A stretch of DNA of 64,000 nt from Chromobacterium rhizoryzae (lineage in GTDB: Bacteria; Pseudomonadota; Gammaproteobacteria; Burkholderiales; Chromobacteriaceae): the NCBI RefSeq assembly GCF_020544465.1, contig NZ_CP066126.1, positions 4,216,001 through 4,280,000 on the forward strand, read 5' to 3'. Position numbers and translations under genes: made by a program. Shown one piece after another: positions 25,390 through 34,918 of this stretch. The notes below the pieces were generated by a model. The model was not told the DNA's origin. It saw only the letters and a program-made list of their open reading frames with translations, and made no database searches. Position 1 is the first letter of the stretch. Every line of letters starts with the position of its first letter.

Positions 25390-26397
25390 ATGGTCCTGCT
25401 CCCGCCTCTGACGCCAAGAAACCGCCTGTTGCTGGGCCTGGCCATCAATGGCGGCGTCCTCTGCTGGCTGTTCTGGGGGCATCCGCTGCTTTGGGCCGGA
25501 CTGGCGCTCAGCTGCGCCGCGCTGGCGCTGGTCCTGTTCTGGCCGGCGCCGGCCGCCGCCGCGGAGCCGGCCCCGACTCCGGACGAATACTGGCAGGGCT
25601 TCGCCAGCCACGTCTGCGCCTTGCTGCCCTTGTGGGCCGGCCACATCTCCTTGGGCAAGGAGCAGATGGACGACGCCGCCAACCGACTGACCTTGCGCTT
25701 CGACGGCATACTGCGCCAAGTGGGCGGCGCGGTGCCCAAGCCGGGCGAACACACCGACCAGGCGGCGCTGGCCCAGGCGGAGAGCCGGCTCAAGCACATG
25801 CTGCAGCTATTGCAGAACGCCACCCGGCAACAGACCGATCTCGCCATCCACCTGCACACCCTGGGCCAATCGGCCAACACCCTGCAGAACTTGGTGCGCA
25901 GCCTGGTCAGCGGCCACCAGCTGGACGGCGAGCAAAGCATGGAGCAATTGGGCAGCGACACGCTGGAACAGCTGTCCCGGCTGCAGAACCAGATCGACAA
26001 GGCCATGGACAGCCTGGCGCAGATGGCGCACGAGCCGCTGCGGCCGCACGCGCCGCTGAACGCCGCCGACGCCTCCGCGCCGGCGGAAGAAGCCGCGCCG
26101 GACGACGAGGCCGTCCAATCCCAATCCTTGCAGCAAGCGCTGGAAGACATTCTGGTGCAGCTGCAATTCCAGGACAGGGTCGACCAAATCCTCAGCGGGG
26201 TGCAGAACGATATGCGCCGGCTGGAGAGCGTCTTCAGCCAGGCGCTGGTGGACACCGAGCGTCGGCCGACGCCGCCGGACACCGCCGCCTGGCTGGACGC
26301 CTTGAAAAACAGCTATACCACCCATGAGCAGCGCGTCCTGCACAGCAGCGACCAAGCGGAATCGGGCAATAAGCAAAACAACATCACTTTCTTTTGA
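25390..26397 (+). CDS. Membrane-anchored protein with a CheZ-like region, first gene of the chemosensory operon
   Basis: The 335-aa protein has two N-terminal membrane helices (LLLGLAINGGVLCWLFW and WAGLALSCAALALVLFW). A long helical cytoplasmic part follows, with a coiled-coil-like middle. The segment LEDILVQLQFQDRVDQIL (about 257-274) resembles the CheZ phosphatase active-site helix (FQD...Q), and the protein ends in aromatic residues (NNITFF), like the CheY-binding tail of CheZ. It is 18 bp upstream of cheY. A CheY-P phosphatase held at the membrane is a reasonable guess; the start MVLLPPL was chosen over an upstream frame opening without a ribosome site. Confidence 0.6.
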   Translation: MVLLPPLTPRNRLLLGLAINGGVLCWLFWGHPLLWAGLALSCAALALVLFWPAPAAAAEPAPTPDEYWQGFASHVCALLPLWAGHISLGKEQMDDAANRLTLRFDGILRQVGGAVPKPGEHTDQAALAQAESRLKHMLQLLQNATRQQTDLAIHLHTLGQSANTLQNLVRSLVSGHQLDGEQSMEQLGSDTLEQLSRLQNQIDKAMDSLAQMAHEPLRPHAPLNAADASAPAEEAAPDDEAVQSQSLQQALEDILVQLQFQDRVDQILSGVQNDMRRLESVFSQALVDTERRPTPPDTAAWLDALKNSYTTHEQRVLHSSDQAESGNKQNNITFF

Positions 26398-26414
26398 TCC
26401 GGGGAATGTTCCAG

Positions 26415-26783
26415 ATGGCCAAGACCATACTCATCGTCGATGACTCGGCCAGCCTGCGGCAGGTGGTTCGCATGACGCTCGCCGGCGCGGGCTATGAGGT
26501 GCTGGAGGCCGCCAACGGCCAGGAAGCCCTTGACGTGCTGGACGGACGCAAAGTCCATTTGATCGTCTCCGATGTGAACATGCCGTTGATGGACGGCATC
26601 GCGCTGCTGCGCAATATCAAGGTCCATCCCAATTACAAATTCACTCCGGTCATCATGCTGACCACGGAATCCTCCGAGGAAAAGAAGCAGGAAGGCAAGG
26701 CCGCCGGGGCCAAGGCCTGGGTGGTCAAACCCTTCCAGCCGCCGGTGCTGTTGACCGCCGTTTCCAAATTGATCCTACCCTGA
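26415..26783 (+). CDS. cheY: CheY-type single-domain response regulator
   Basis: The 122-aa receiver domain has the acidic pocket DD (residues 9-10), the phospho-acceptor Asp in LIVSDVNMPLMDG near 55, and the conserved Lys in VVKPF near 105. It would be phosphorylated by the CheA of this operon. The start MAKTILIVDD was preferred over an upstream frame opening because GGGGA precedes it and the domain begins there. Confidence 0.93.
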   Translation: MAKTILIVDDSASLRQVVRMTLAGAGYEVLEAANGQEALDVLDGRKVHLIVSDVNMPLMDGIALLRNIKVHPNYKFTPVIMLTTESSEEKKQEGKAAGAKAWVVKPFQPPVLLTAVSKLILP

Positions 26784-26796
26784 TCGGGAGCCCGAC

Positions 26797-27147
26797 ATGC
26801 CGCGCGCCCGCAAAAAACCAGACGCCAAAGACAGCGCGCCCGCCGCGCCGGCCGCCGCCGTTTTCCAACTGACGCTCAGCGGAGAACAAACCATTTACCA
26901 GGCGGCGGAACTGCATCAGCAGCTCCACGCCGCCCTCGCCGGCCACGCCGCCATCGAACTGGACCTGTCCTGCGTCGGAGAGCTGGACTGCGCCATCGCC
27001 CAGGTCTTGCTGTGGCTGCGCCGGGAAAGCCTGCGCAAGGACGTCGCGTTGCGCTTCATCGCCCCCAGCCCGGCCTCGCTGGACTTCATCCGCCTGGTGG
27101 GCCTGCAAGGCCAGCTCTCTTTGGAGGAGGTCGCGCATGGATCTTGA
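26797..27147 (+). CDS. STAS-domain protein of the chemosensory operon
   Basis: The 116-aa protein is a STAS (SpoIIAA-like) domain: FQLTLSGEQTIYQAAELHQQ, AIELDLSCVGELDCAIAQVL and the final FIRLVGLQGQLSLEEV. The position of the usual phospho-serine/threonine loop is taken by VGELDCAI. Small STAS proteins of this kind accompany non-flagellar chemosensory clusters. The gene overlaps cheA by 11 bp and is 13 bp after cheY. Confidence 0.85.
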   Translation: MPRARKKPDAKDSAPAAPAAAVFQLTLSGEQTIYQAAELHQQLHAALAGHAAIELDLSCVGELDCAIAQVLLWLRRESLRKDVALRFIAPSPASLDFIRLVGLQGQLSLEEVAHGS

Positions 27148-29413
27148 ACTGGCGCTGCAAACCTTCTTCGAAGAATCCAACGATCTGCTGGGGGAGATGG
27201 AAAGCATTCTGCTCGACGCGGAAGCCGACTCCACCACCACGGAACAGTTGAACGCCCTGTTCCGCTCCATGCACACCATCAAGGGCTCGGCCGGGCTGTT
27301 CGGCCTGGACGTCGTCGTCGGCTTCACCCATGAAGTGGAAAACGTGCTGGACCTGCTGCGCGACGGCGCACTGCGGCTGGACGATATGCTGACCGGCCTG
27401 CTGCTGCGCTGCCACGACCACGTCAAGGAAATGCTGACCGCGCTGGCGGCCAAGGACAACCTGGAGCGTTTCGCCGGCACCGAGCTGCTGGACGAGCTGG
27501 TCGCCTACAGCCGCGCCGCCGGCGGCGCGGCCGCCCAGGAGGCGCCGGCCGGGATGGAGCAAACGGAAGCGCCGTCCGAGCCGCAGCCCGAGCCCGCCGC
27601 GCCGCTGCCGGAGCAATGGCTGCTGTCGCTGCGCTTCGGTCCGGACATGCTGCGCAACGGCATGGACCCGTCGTCCTTTATCCGCTATCTCGCCACCATA
27701 GGCGAGATCGACCGGATCGAGGCCGTCGCCACCCAGCTGCCAAGCGGCGACGACTTTAATCCGGAAACCAATTATCTGCGCCTGGAGGCGCTGTACCGCA
27801 GCCAGGAGGCGCAGCAGACGCTGCTGGACGTTTTCGAGTTCGCGCGCGAAGACAGCGAGGTCCATATCTGGCCGTGGCCGCCCAGCTCGCGGCAGCAGGC
27901 TCAGACCCTGGCCAGCGCGCCGCGGGAGGAGGCCGACGCGGTCCAGGCGGTATGGCTGCGCTTTGGCCTGGAGCCCGCAGCCGATGCCGCCGAGCCGGAA
28001 GCGGCGTTCGCCGAAGCAGAGGCGACGGCGCCGTCGGTGGAAATCGTGGAGTTCGCGCCGGACGAACCGCTTGCCGCCGACGCCGTGTCCGATGCCCCCG
28101 CCGACGCCGCGCCGGAAGCGCCCGCCGCGCGCGCCGCCGCCAAAACCGCCGGCGACGCCAAAAGCGGCAAATCGGCCGAAAGCAAATTCATCAAAGTGGA
28201 GGCCGGCAAACTGGACAGCCTGATCAATCTGATAGGCGAACTGGTGATCGCCGGCGCCGCCGCCAATCTGGTGGCGCGCCGCTCGCAGCAAAGCGCGCTG
28301 GTGGAGTCCACCCAGACCATCGCCAATCTGATCGAACAGATCCGCGCCGGCACGCTGTCCATGCGCATGATACAGATAGGCGAAATCTTCAACCGCTTCC
28401 CGCGCGTGGCGCGCGACGTCTCGCGCGAACTGGGCAAGGACATCCAGCTGCACATCTCCGGCGCGGAGACCGAGCTGGACAAATCCATGGTGGAAAAACT
28501 GGGCGATCCGCTGATGCACATCGTGCGCAACGCCATCGACCACGGCATAGAAACCACCGAGCGCCGGCTGGCCGGCGGCAAGCCGGCCGAAGGCCATGTC
28601 TGGCTCAACGCCTACCATGAATCCGGCAGCATCGTGATCGAAGTGGCCGACGACGGCGGCGGCCTCAACCAAGAGCGCATCCTGGCCAAGGCGGTGGAGC
28701 GCGGCCTGCTGCCCGCCGACATGGCGCTGCCGGAGCAGGACGTGTTCCGCCTGATCTTCGAGGCCGGCTTCTCCACCGCGGACCAGGTCACCAACATCTC
28801 CGGCCGCGGCGTGGGCATGGACGTGGTGAGGAAAAGCATAGAGCAGCTGCGCGGCACCATAGACATCGAATCCGAACTGGGCTTAGGCACCACCTTCCGC
28901 ATCCGGCTGCCGCTGACCCTGGCCATCATCGACGGCTTCCTGGTGGAAGTCGCCGCCGCCACCTTCGTGGTGCCGCTGGAAGCGGTGATCGAATGCATAG
29001 AGCTGCCCGCCGCGCTGGACAAGGACAGCGTTCACGACTGCCTGAATCTGCGCGGCGAACTGCTGCCCTTGCTGCGCCTGGACGGCTTTCTGGAACTGCC
29101 CGCCGTCGCGGCCAAACGCCGCAACGTGGTGGTGGTGCACTACGGCGAACGCAAGGCCGGCCTGGTGGTGGACGCGCTGCTGGGCGAATTCCAGACCGTG
29201 ATCAAGCCGCTGGGCAATCTGTTCCGCCACCTCAAGGCCATCAGCGGCTCCACCATTCTGGGCACCGGCGAAGTCGCCTTGATTCTCGACGTGCCCGCCC
29301 TGATCCACCATGCCACCCAAAAAGAGGCGGAGCGGTACGCGCTGCTTCCCGCCCGGGAATGGGAAGCTGGCACCACAAACACCGCGGCGAAAACGGATAG
29401 GAGCGCCCAATGA
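27137..29413 (+). CDS. cheA: Chemotaxis histidine kinase CheA
   Basis: The 758-aa kinase has an N-terminal Hpt domain with the phosphorylated His46 (SMHTIKGSAGLFG). A second alpha-beta domain (about 155-245) may bind the response regulator, then an Ala/Pro/Glu-rich linker follows. The dimerisation helices begin KLDSLINLIGELV. The ATPase has HIVRNAIDHGIE (N box) and GRGVGMDVVR, and the C-terminal CheW-like domain starts near 590. It autophosphorylates under receptor control and passes phosphate to CheY, CheB and perhaps the EAL regulator. It overlaps the STAS gene and the first MCP gene. Confidence 0.96.
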   Translation: MDLELALQTFFEESNDLLGEMESILLDAEADSTTTEQLNALFRSMHTIKGSAGLFGLDVVVGFTHEVENVLDLLRDGALRLDDMLTGLLLRCHDHVKEMLTALAAKDNLERFAGTELLDELVAYSRAAGGAAAQEAPAGMEQTEAPSEPQPEPAAPLPEQWLLSLRFGPDMLRNGMDPSSFIRYLATIGEIDRIEAVATQLPSGDDFNPETNYLRLEALYRSQEAQQTLLDVFEFAREDSEVHIWPWPPSSRQQAQTLASAPREEADAVQAVWLRFGLEPAADAAEPEAAFAEAEATAPSVEIVEFAPDEPLAADAVSDAPADAAPEAPAARAAAKTAGDAKSGKSAESKFIKVEAGKLDSLINLIGELVIAGAAANLVARRSQQSALVESTQTIANLIEQIRAGTLSMRMIQIGEIFNRFPRVARDVSRELGKDIQLHISGAETELDKSMVEKLGDPLMHIVRNAIDHGIETTERRLAGGKPAEGHVWLNAYHESGSIVIEVADDGGGLNQERILAKAVERGLLPADMALPEQDVFRLIFEAGFSTADQVTNISGRGVGMDVVRKSIEQLRGTIDIESELGLGTTFRIRLPLTLAIIDGFLVEVAAATFVVPLEAVIECIELPAALDKDSVHDCLNLRGELLPLLRLDGFLELPAVAAKRRNVVVVHYGERKAGLVVDALLGEFQTVIKPLGNLFRHLKAISGSTILGTGEVALILDVPALIHHATQKEAERYALLPAREWEAGTTNTAAKTDRSAQ

Positions 29414-31047
29414 GCCAATACAAACACGGCATGTCCATCGCGCAGAAGCTCGGCCTGGGCTTCGGCCTGATCATCGCGCTGATGCTGATCTGCGTCAGCG
29501 CGGCGCTGTACGGGCTGGAGATCAGCAATATCGCCCTGCGCGACATCACCCAGGTCAACAATGTGGAAAGCCGGCTGGCGCGCCAATTGATCAGCGACAA
29601 CCAGGACATCCGCATCGCCTACCGCAATGTGATGCTGGCCGAGGGGCCCGCCGACATCAACAGCGCGCTGCAAGCCTATCAGGCGAGCAAAGTCGCCTAT
29701 ATGGACAGGGAAAAGAAACTGGCCGAAGTCTTCCGGCAGGCCGACAACAACACCCCCCAGGAGCTGGAACAGATGAGCCGCATTCAGAACATGCGGCCGG
29801 CCACGCTCACGATGGTGGACAAGGCGGTGGACCTGGCCAATCAAGGGCGTCAGGACGAAGCCAAGAAACTGATGCAGAACGAGATCGCGCCGCAGATGGT
29901 CGCCTTCAACCAGCAACTGACCGCGCTGGCGGACCTGGAGGACAAACTCAACGACCAGTTGGCCAATCAGGCCAACGCCAGCTATCAACAGGCGCACTGG
30001 GTGATGATCGCGCTGTCCTTGCTGGCCGCCCTGATCAGCGCCGGCCTGGCCACCCTGATCACCCGCAATCTGCTGCGCACCCTGGGCGGAGAGCCGCACT
30101 ATGTGTCCGAGGTGATGCGCCAGGTGGCCGACGGCAATCTGGACGCGGAAATCCGGCTGCGTCCGGGCGACCAAAGCAGCTTGTGCGCCGCCATCGCCGT
30201 CACCATTGAACGGATGCGCAACATCATCGCCGAGGTCAAGAGTGGCTCCGAGGCGCTGTCCAGCGCCGCGCAACAGATCAACTCCACCTCGCAGGCGTTG
30301 TCCCAGGCCGCCAGCGAGCAGGCGGCCGGCATCGAGGAAACTTCGGCCTCGGTGGAGGAAATGTCCTCCTCCATCAGCCAGACCAACGACAACGCCCGCG
30401 TCACCGAGAGCATCGCCACCAAGGCCTCGCGCGAGGCGGCCGAAGGCGGCGAGGCGGTGCGCCGCACCGTGGAGGCGATGCGCCAGATCGCCGACAAGAT
30501 CGGCATCGTCGACGACATCGCCTACCAGACCAATCTGCTGGCGCTCAACGCCGCCATCGAAGCCGCGCGCGCCGGCGAACACGGCAAGGGCTTCGCCGTG
30601 GTGGCGGCCGAGGTGCGCAAGCTGGCCGAGCGCAGCCAGATCGCCGCCCAGGAAATCAGCGGCGTGGCCGGCAGCAGCGTCAAGCTGGCCGAGCAGGCCG
30701 GCCAGTTCCTGGAGGAAATCGTCCGCTCCAGCAGCCGCACCGCCGACCTGGTGCAGGAGATCGCCGCCGCCTCCAATGAACAGGCCAGCGGCGTCAGCCA
30801 GATCAACTCCGCCATCCAGCAACTGAGCCTGACCACGCAGCAAAACGCGTCCGCCAGCGAAGAGCTGGCTTCCACCGCCGAGGAAATGAACGATCAGGCC
30901 GAGCACCTGCACGAGTTGATGGGCTACTTCAAGCTGGGCGCCGCCGAGTCCTTCCACCCGGCGCCGCGCGCGCGGCGCGAGCCCCTGTTGCCGCACAAGC
31001 CGCTGCACCCGCCGCTGGCGGAAGAGTCCGACTTCATCCGTTTCTAA
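29410..31047 (+). CDS. Methyl-accepting chemotaxis protein
   Basis: The 545-aa receptor has a first membrane helix (residues 17-38), a periplasmic four-helix-bundle ligand domain, a second helix (about 197-217), a HAMP domain, and a signalling bundle. The tip is canonical: DIAYQTNLLALNAAIEAARAGEHGKGF. Glutamine/glutamate-rich methylation-type helices flank it (ASEQAAGIEETSASVEEMSS). It overlaps cheA by 4 bp, so it is probably the main partner of this CheA. The ligand is unknown. Confidence 0.94.
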   Translation: MSQYKHGMSIAQKLGLGFGLIIALMLICVSAALYGLEISNIALRDITQVNNVESRLARQLISDNQDIRIAYRNVMLAEGPADINSALQAYQASKVAYMDREKKLAEVFRQADNNTPQELEQMSRIQNMRPATLTMVDKAVDLANQGRQDEAKKLMQNEIAPQMVAFNQQLTALADLEDKLNDQLANQANASYQQAHWVMIALSLLAALISAGLATLITRNLLRTLGGEPHYVSEVMRQVADGNLDAEIRLRPGDQSSLCAAIAVTIERMRNIIAEVKSGSEALSSAAQQINSTSQALSQAASEQAAGIEETSASVEEMSSSISQTNDNARVTESIATKASREAAEGGEAVRRTVEAMRQIADKIGIVDDIAYQTNLLALNAAIEAARAGEHGKGFAVVAAEVRKLAERSQIAAQEISGVAGSSVKLAEQAGQFLEEIVRSSSRTADLVQEIAAASNEQASGVSQINSAIQQLSLTTQQNASASEELASTAEEMNDQAEHLHELMGYFKLGAAESFHPAPRARREPLLPHKPLHPPLAEESDFIRF

Positions 31048-31059
31048 CCGGACAGCGCC

Positions 31060-31620
31060 ATGAAACCGCTCCATCTGCAGCGCAAGCACGACAACGCCGC
31101 CTCCGCCGAACCGCAGGCCGACGCCCGCCAATACCTGACTTTCCAGCTGGGCGGCGACGTCTTCGCCATCGGCATCCTGGCGATACGCGAAATCCTGGAA
31201 TACCTGAAACCCACCCACGTGCCGCTGATGCCGGCCTTCATCCGCGGCGTGATGAATTTGCGCGGCTCGGTGGTGCCGGTGATAGACCTGTCGCTGCGCT
31301 TCGCCCGCGGCGAAACCGAAATCAATCGCCGCACCTGCGTCGTCATCATCGAAGTGGAGGGCGAAGAACAATTGCAGCTGATCGGCATTCTGGTGGACGC
31401 GGTGCATGAGGTGCTGGCCATCCCCGACGCCGATATCGAACCGCCGCCTCAGTTCGGCAGCAAGATACGCGTCGACTTCATCGCCGGCATGGCCAAGCTG
31501 GACGGCCATTTCATCGTGCTGCTCAACGTCAACAAAGTGCTGTCGGTCGATGAAATGGCCTTGATCTCCAGCCTGGGCCAACAGGACGCCGCCGCGGAAA
31601 CCCAGACGGAAAAGGCCTGA
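31060..31620 (+). CDS. cheW: Chemotaxis adaptor CheW
   Basis: The 186-aa protein is a single CheW domain (about residues 20-165): QYLTFQLGGDVFAIGILAIR, VPLMPAFIRGVMNLRGSVVP, and IGILVDAVHEVLAIP. It links receptor tips to CheA. N- and C-terminal extensions are short and probably flexible. It lies between the two MCP genes, 12 bp after the first. Confidence 0.95.
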   Translation: MKPLHLQRKHDNAASAEPQADARQYLTFQLGGDVFAIGILAIREILEYLKPTHVPLMPAFIRGVMNLRGSVVPVIDLSLRFARGETEINRRTCVVIIEVEGEEQLQLIGILVDAVHEVLAIPDADIEPPPQFGSKIRVDFIAGMAKLDGHFIVLLNVNKVLSVDEMALISSLGQQDAAAETQTEKA

Positions 31621-31626
31621 GCGGCG

Positions 31627-33207
31627 ATGCCGGCCCACTTCGTCCCCGCGCCCGGCCGAAGCGCCCTGTCCGTCTCCCGGCAACTGAAACTGGGCTTCGG
31701 CGCGCTGCTGATCCTGCTGCTGGCCCTGATCGCCGCCGGGCTCTACGGCCTTGAGCAATTCCATACCCAGTTGGAAGAAATCACCCAAGTCTATGGCCGC
31801 CACGCCCGGCTCAGCGACCGCATGCACGTCCAGATCCAGGAAATGCGCATCGACTACCGCTCGCTGATCATCGTCTCCAGCCGCCGCGACATCCAGGCCT
31901 GGCGGGAGCGCTATCTGGCCGCCCGCGGCCGCTATCTGGAGTTGGAGCGGAAACTGGCCGACGCCATCGAACGGCAGCAGGCGCCGGGCAAGGACGCGCT
32001 GCAACGCTCGATGCGGCAGCTGCAAGCCCAGCGCGGCCTGGCCTTCCCCATGCTGGACCAGGGCGTGCGCCAGGCCGCCGCCAATCAGAAGTACGAAGCC
32101 CGCAAAGCGCTGGACCAGGCCGCGCCGGCGCTGCTCGCCCCGCTGCGGCAAGTCCGCGAACAAGCGCACGCCTTGCGCCAGCAAGCCGCCCTGCAAGCGG
32201 AGCGCCGCGGCCGCGAACTGAAAACGCTGCTGATGGCGCTGGCCGGCGGCAGCGCGCTGGCCGGCCTGGCGCTGGCCTGGGCCATCCACCGCAATCTGTG
32301 GCGCATTCTGGGCGCCGAGCCCGACGCGCTGGCCGAGCGCATGCGCGAGATGGCCGCCGGCCGGCTCTCCCGCGGCGACAGGCCGCCCTCCGGAACGCGC
32401 CGCAGCGTGCACGCCACCCTGAGCTACTGCAGCCGCCACCTGAGCGACATCATCCTGGACGTGCGCCGCAGCGCCGACCAACTGGCCGACAGCGCCCAGG
32501 AAATCCGGGCCACCGCCGAGGCGCTGGCGCAAAACAGCTGGGCCGCCGCGCTCAGCGTCGGCGCCACCGCCCACTCCTGCGCCCAAATGCACGAAGTCAG
32601 CCAAAGCAATCTGGCGCAGGCGGAACTGACCAACGCCGCCGCGCACGACGCCGCGCGCCAGGTGGCGGACGGCAAGCAAGCGGTGCAGACCGCGGAAAGC
32701 GCGCTGGAGCAGATCGCCAGGCGCATAGAAATCGTCGAGGACATCGCCTACCAGACCAATTTGCTGGCCCTCAACGCCGCCATCGAAGCCGCCACCGCCG
32801 GCCCGCACGGCCGCGGCTTCGCCGTGGTGGCCGACGACGTGCGCAAACTGGCGGAACGCAGCCAGAACGCCGCCCGGGAAATCGGCGAACTGGCCCGGCG
32901 CAGCCGCCATGAAGCGCGTCTGGCCGCGCGCGCGCTGTCCGGCATTCTGGAGCGCAGCGCGGCCACCGCGGAGTTGGTGGGCGGCATCAGCACCGCCAGC
33001 CGGGAAGAAGCACGCGGCATCGCCCAGGTAAACAGCTCGATGGAACACCTGGGCGACGTGTCCCAGCGCAACACCGCCAACAGCGAAGCCCTGGCCGCCA
33101 CCGCCGCCGAAGTGCACAAACAGGCTGCGCGCCTGCAACAGCAAATCGCCTATTTCCTGGTCCGGGAATCGGGCGCGGCGGCGGAGGACGCGCCGAATCC
33201 GCCCTGA
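31627..33207 (+). CDS. Methyl-accepting chemotaxis protein with an altered signalling tip
   Basis: The 526-aa receptor has an N-terminal helix (LGFGALLILLLALIAAGLYG), a four-helix-type periplasmic region, a second helix (TLLMALAGGSALAGLALAWA) and a signalling bundle. The tip reads NAAIEAATAGPHGRGFAVVA, where almost all receptors have EAARAGE: the Arg is Thr and the Glu is Pro. The HAMP region is short and degenerate, and the methylation-type segments are poor in Glu/Gln. It is 6 bp after cheW and in frame throughout, so it is not a pseudogene, but its coupling to CheA/CheW may differ. Confidence 0.92.
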   Translation: MPAHFVPAPGRSALSVSRQLKLGFGALLILLLALIAAGLYGLEQFHTQLEEITQVYGRHARLSDRMHVQIQEMRIDYRSLIIVSSRRDIQAWRERYLAARGRYLELERKLADAIERQQAPGKDALQRSMRQLQAQRGLAFPMLDQGVRQAAANQKYEARKALDQAAPALLAPLRQVREQAHALRQQAALQAERRGRELKTLLMALAGGSALAGLALAWAIHRNLWRILGAEPDALAERMREMAAGRLSRGDRPPSGTRRSVHATLSYCSRHLSDIILDVRRSADQLADSAQEIRATAEALAQNSWAAALSVGATAHSCAQMHEVSQSNLAQAELTNAAAHDAARQVADGKQAVQTAESALEQIARRIEIVEDIAYQTNLLALNAAIEAATAGPHGRGFAVVADDVRKLAERSQNAAREIGELARRSRHEARLAARALSGILERSAATAELVGGISTASREEARGIAQVNSSMEHLGDVSQRNTANSEALAATAAEVHKQAARLQQQIAYFLVRESGAAAEDAPNPP

Positions 33208-33283
33208 AACGGCGCGGCAACTGTTCTACATTGAAACGAATGAACCGGTCGCTTGGCCGACTTTCGGCGCAAAGGCCCTGGCA

Positions 33284-33808
33284 ATGACAAAACAAGAAGT
33301 CGATATATTCCTGCATCCCGGCGATTGGTACTTCGGCGACAAGCACCACAAGATCCGCACGCTGCTCGGCTCCTGCGTCTCGATCACGCTGTGGCACCCC
33401 AAGGCCAAGATCGGCGGCATGTGCCACTACCTGCTGGCGCGGCGCACCGACCGCAGACCGACGGCGCTGTCCGGCCGCTACGGCGACGAAGCCATGCTGC
33501 TGATGCTGCACGAGGTGCTGGCCTCCGGCCTGCCCTTGCAGGAATTCCACGCCAAGCTGGTGGGCGGCGCCGCGGTGCTGGCCGGCGTCGAGCGCGATCA
33601 GCCGCACGACGTGCCCTCGCGCAATATCGACATGGCCTACCAGTTGGTCAAGCAGCTCGGACTATCGGTGCAGGCGGAGGATTTGGGCGGCAACAGCCCG
33701 CGGTTGGTGATGTTCGATCTGGCCACGGGCGATGTGTGGGTAAAACAGACGCAGGACGCGGACATGAGCAGGATTTCCGCACACCATAAGGCAAGGACTC
33801 GGGCATGA
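33284..33808 (+). CDS. cheD: Chemoreceptor glutamine deamidase CheD
   Basis: The 174-aa enzyme deamidates receptor glutamines. The catalytic Cys lies in TLLGSCVSITLWHP (near residue 30) and the His in GGMCHYLLARR (near 48); the GGAAVLAGV segment near 97 is also conserved. It overlaps cheB by 4 bp (ATGA), the usual pairing. Confidence 0.95.
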   Translation: MTKQEVDIFLHPGDWYFGDKHHKIRTLLGSCVSITLWHPKAKIGGMCHYLLARRTDRRPTALSGRYGDEAMLLMLHEVLASGLPLQEFHAKLVGGAAVLAGVERDQPHDVPSRNIDMAYQLVKQLGLSVQAEDLGGNSPRLVMFDLATGDVWVKQTQDADMSRISAHHKARTRA

Positions 33809-34905
33809 CTATCAAAGTGCTGATCGTGGACGACTCTGCAGTGGTTCGCCAGGTGCTGAGCCAGGTTTTCAGCCAGGCAACCGGCATGACGGTGATGGAT
33901 GTGGCCACCGACCCCATCGCCGCGATGGAAAAAATGAAGCAGCAGTGGCCGGACGTCATCGTGCTGGACATCGAGATGCCGCGCATGGACGGCATCACCT
34001 TCCTCAAGCAGCTGATGGCCAGCCGGCCCACGCCGGTGGTGATCTGCTCCTCGCTGACGCAGAAAGGCACCGACATCAGCATGCAGGCGATGGCCGCCGG
34101 CGCGGTGGAGGTGATCGCCAAGCCCATGGCCGGGGTCAAGGGCTTCCTGGAGGAAAGCGCCAATCAGCTGGTGCACGCGGTGCGCAGCGCCGCCGCCGCC
34201 CGGATGAACCGGGTGCGGGTGATGCCTTCGGCCGGCGGCTCCGCGCCCGGCGGCGCCGCGCCGGCGTCCAATCCGCTGGAGACCCGGCCCAAGCTGTCCG
34301 CCGACGCCATCCTGTCCGCGCCCACCGGCGGCAATATGTTCGCCACCACCGAACGCATCATCGCCGTGGGCACCTCCACTGGCGGCACCCAGGCGCTGGA
34401 AACCGTGCTCACCGCGCTGCCGCGCACCTGCCCCGGCCTCGCCATCGTCCAGCACATGCCGGAAAAATTCACCCGCTCCTTCGCCGAGCGGCTGGACAGC
34501 CTGTCCCAGATCGAAGTCAAGGAAGCGAGCAACGGCGACCGCATCCTGCCGGGCCGCGCGCTGATCGCCCCCGGCGGCAAGCACATGATGATCAAGCGCA
34601 GCGGCGCTTTTTATCTGGTGGAGGTGGTGGACGGCCCGCTGGTCAGCCGCCACAAGCCCTCGGTGGACGTGCTGTTCCGCTCCGCCGCCAAGTTCGCCGG
34701 CAAGAACGCGCTGGGCATCATCATGACCGGCATGGGCGACGACGGCGCCAAGGGCTTGAAGGAAATGCACGACTGCGGTGCCAAGACCATCGCCCAGGAC
34801 GAGGAAAGCTGCGTGGTCTTCGGCATGCCCAAGGAGGCGATCCGCCTGGGCGCGGCCGACGAAGTGATGCCGCTGGACACCATCGCCAAGGCGATTTGCC
34901 GTTGA
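33805..34905 (+). CDS. cheB: Chemotaxis methylesterase CheB
   Basis: The 366-aa protein has an N-terminal receiver with the phospho-acceptor Asp in VIVLDIEMPRMDG (near residue 55), a linker, and a C-terminal methylesterase. The catalytic residues are in GTSTGGTQALE (Ser near 192), IVQHMPEKF (His near 219) and MTGMGDDGAKG (Asp near 312). It removes methyl groups from receptors. No cheR is present in the operon or window, so methylation must depend on an enzyme encoded elsewhere. Confidence 0.96.
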   Translation: MTIKVLIVDDSAVVRQVLSQVFSQATGMTVMDVATDPIAAMEKMKQQWPDVIVLDIEMPRMDGITFLKQLMASRPTPVVICSSLTQKGTDISMQAMAAGAVEVIAKPMAGVKGFLEESANQLVHAVRSAAAARMNRVRVMPSAGGSAPGGAAPASNPLETRPKLSADAILSAPTGGNMFATTERIIAVGTSTGGTQALETVLTALPRTCPGLAIVQHMPEKFTRSFAERLDSLSQIEVKEASNGDRILPGRALIAPGGKHMMIKRSGAFYLVEVVDGPLVSRHKPSVDVLFRSAAKFAGKNALGIIMTGMGDDGAKGLKEMHDCGAKTIAQDEESCVVFGMPKEAIRLGAADEVMPLDTIAKAICR

Positions 34906-34918
34906 ACGAGGAAACACC

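Noticed and set aside
29140..33144. 1334-codon open frame antisense to the cheA-MCP-cheW-MCP region
   Set aside because: It spans several real genes on the other strand and has a low-complexity Gly/Arg/His composition typical of antisense GC-rich frames.
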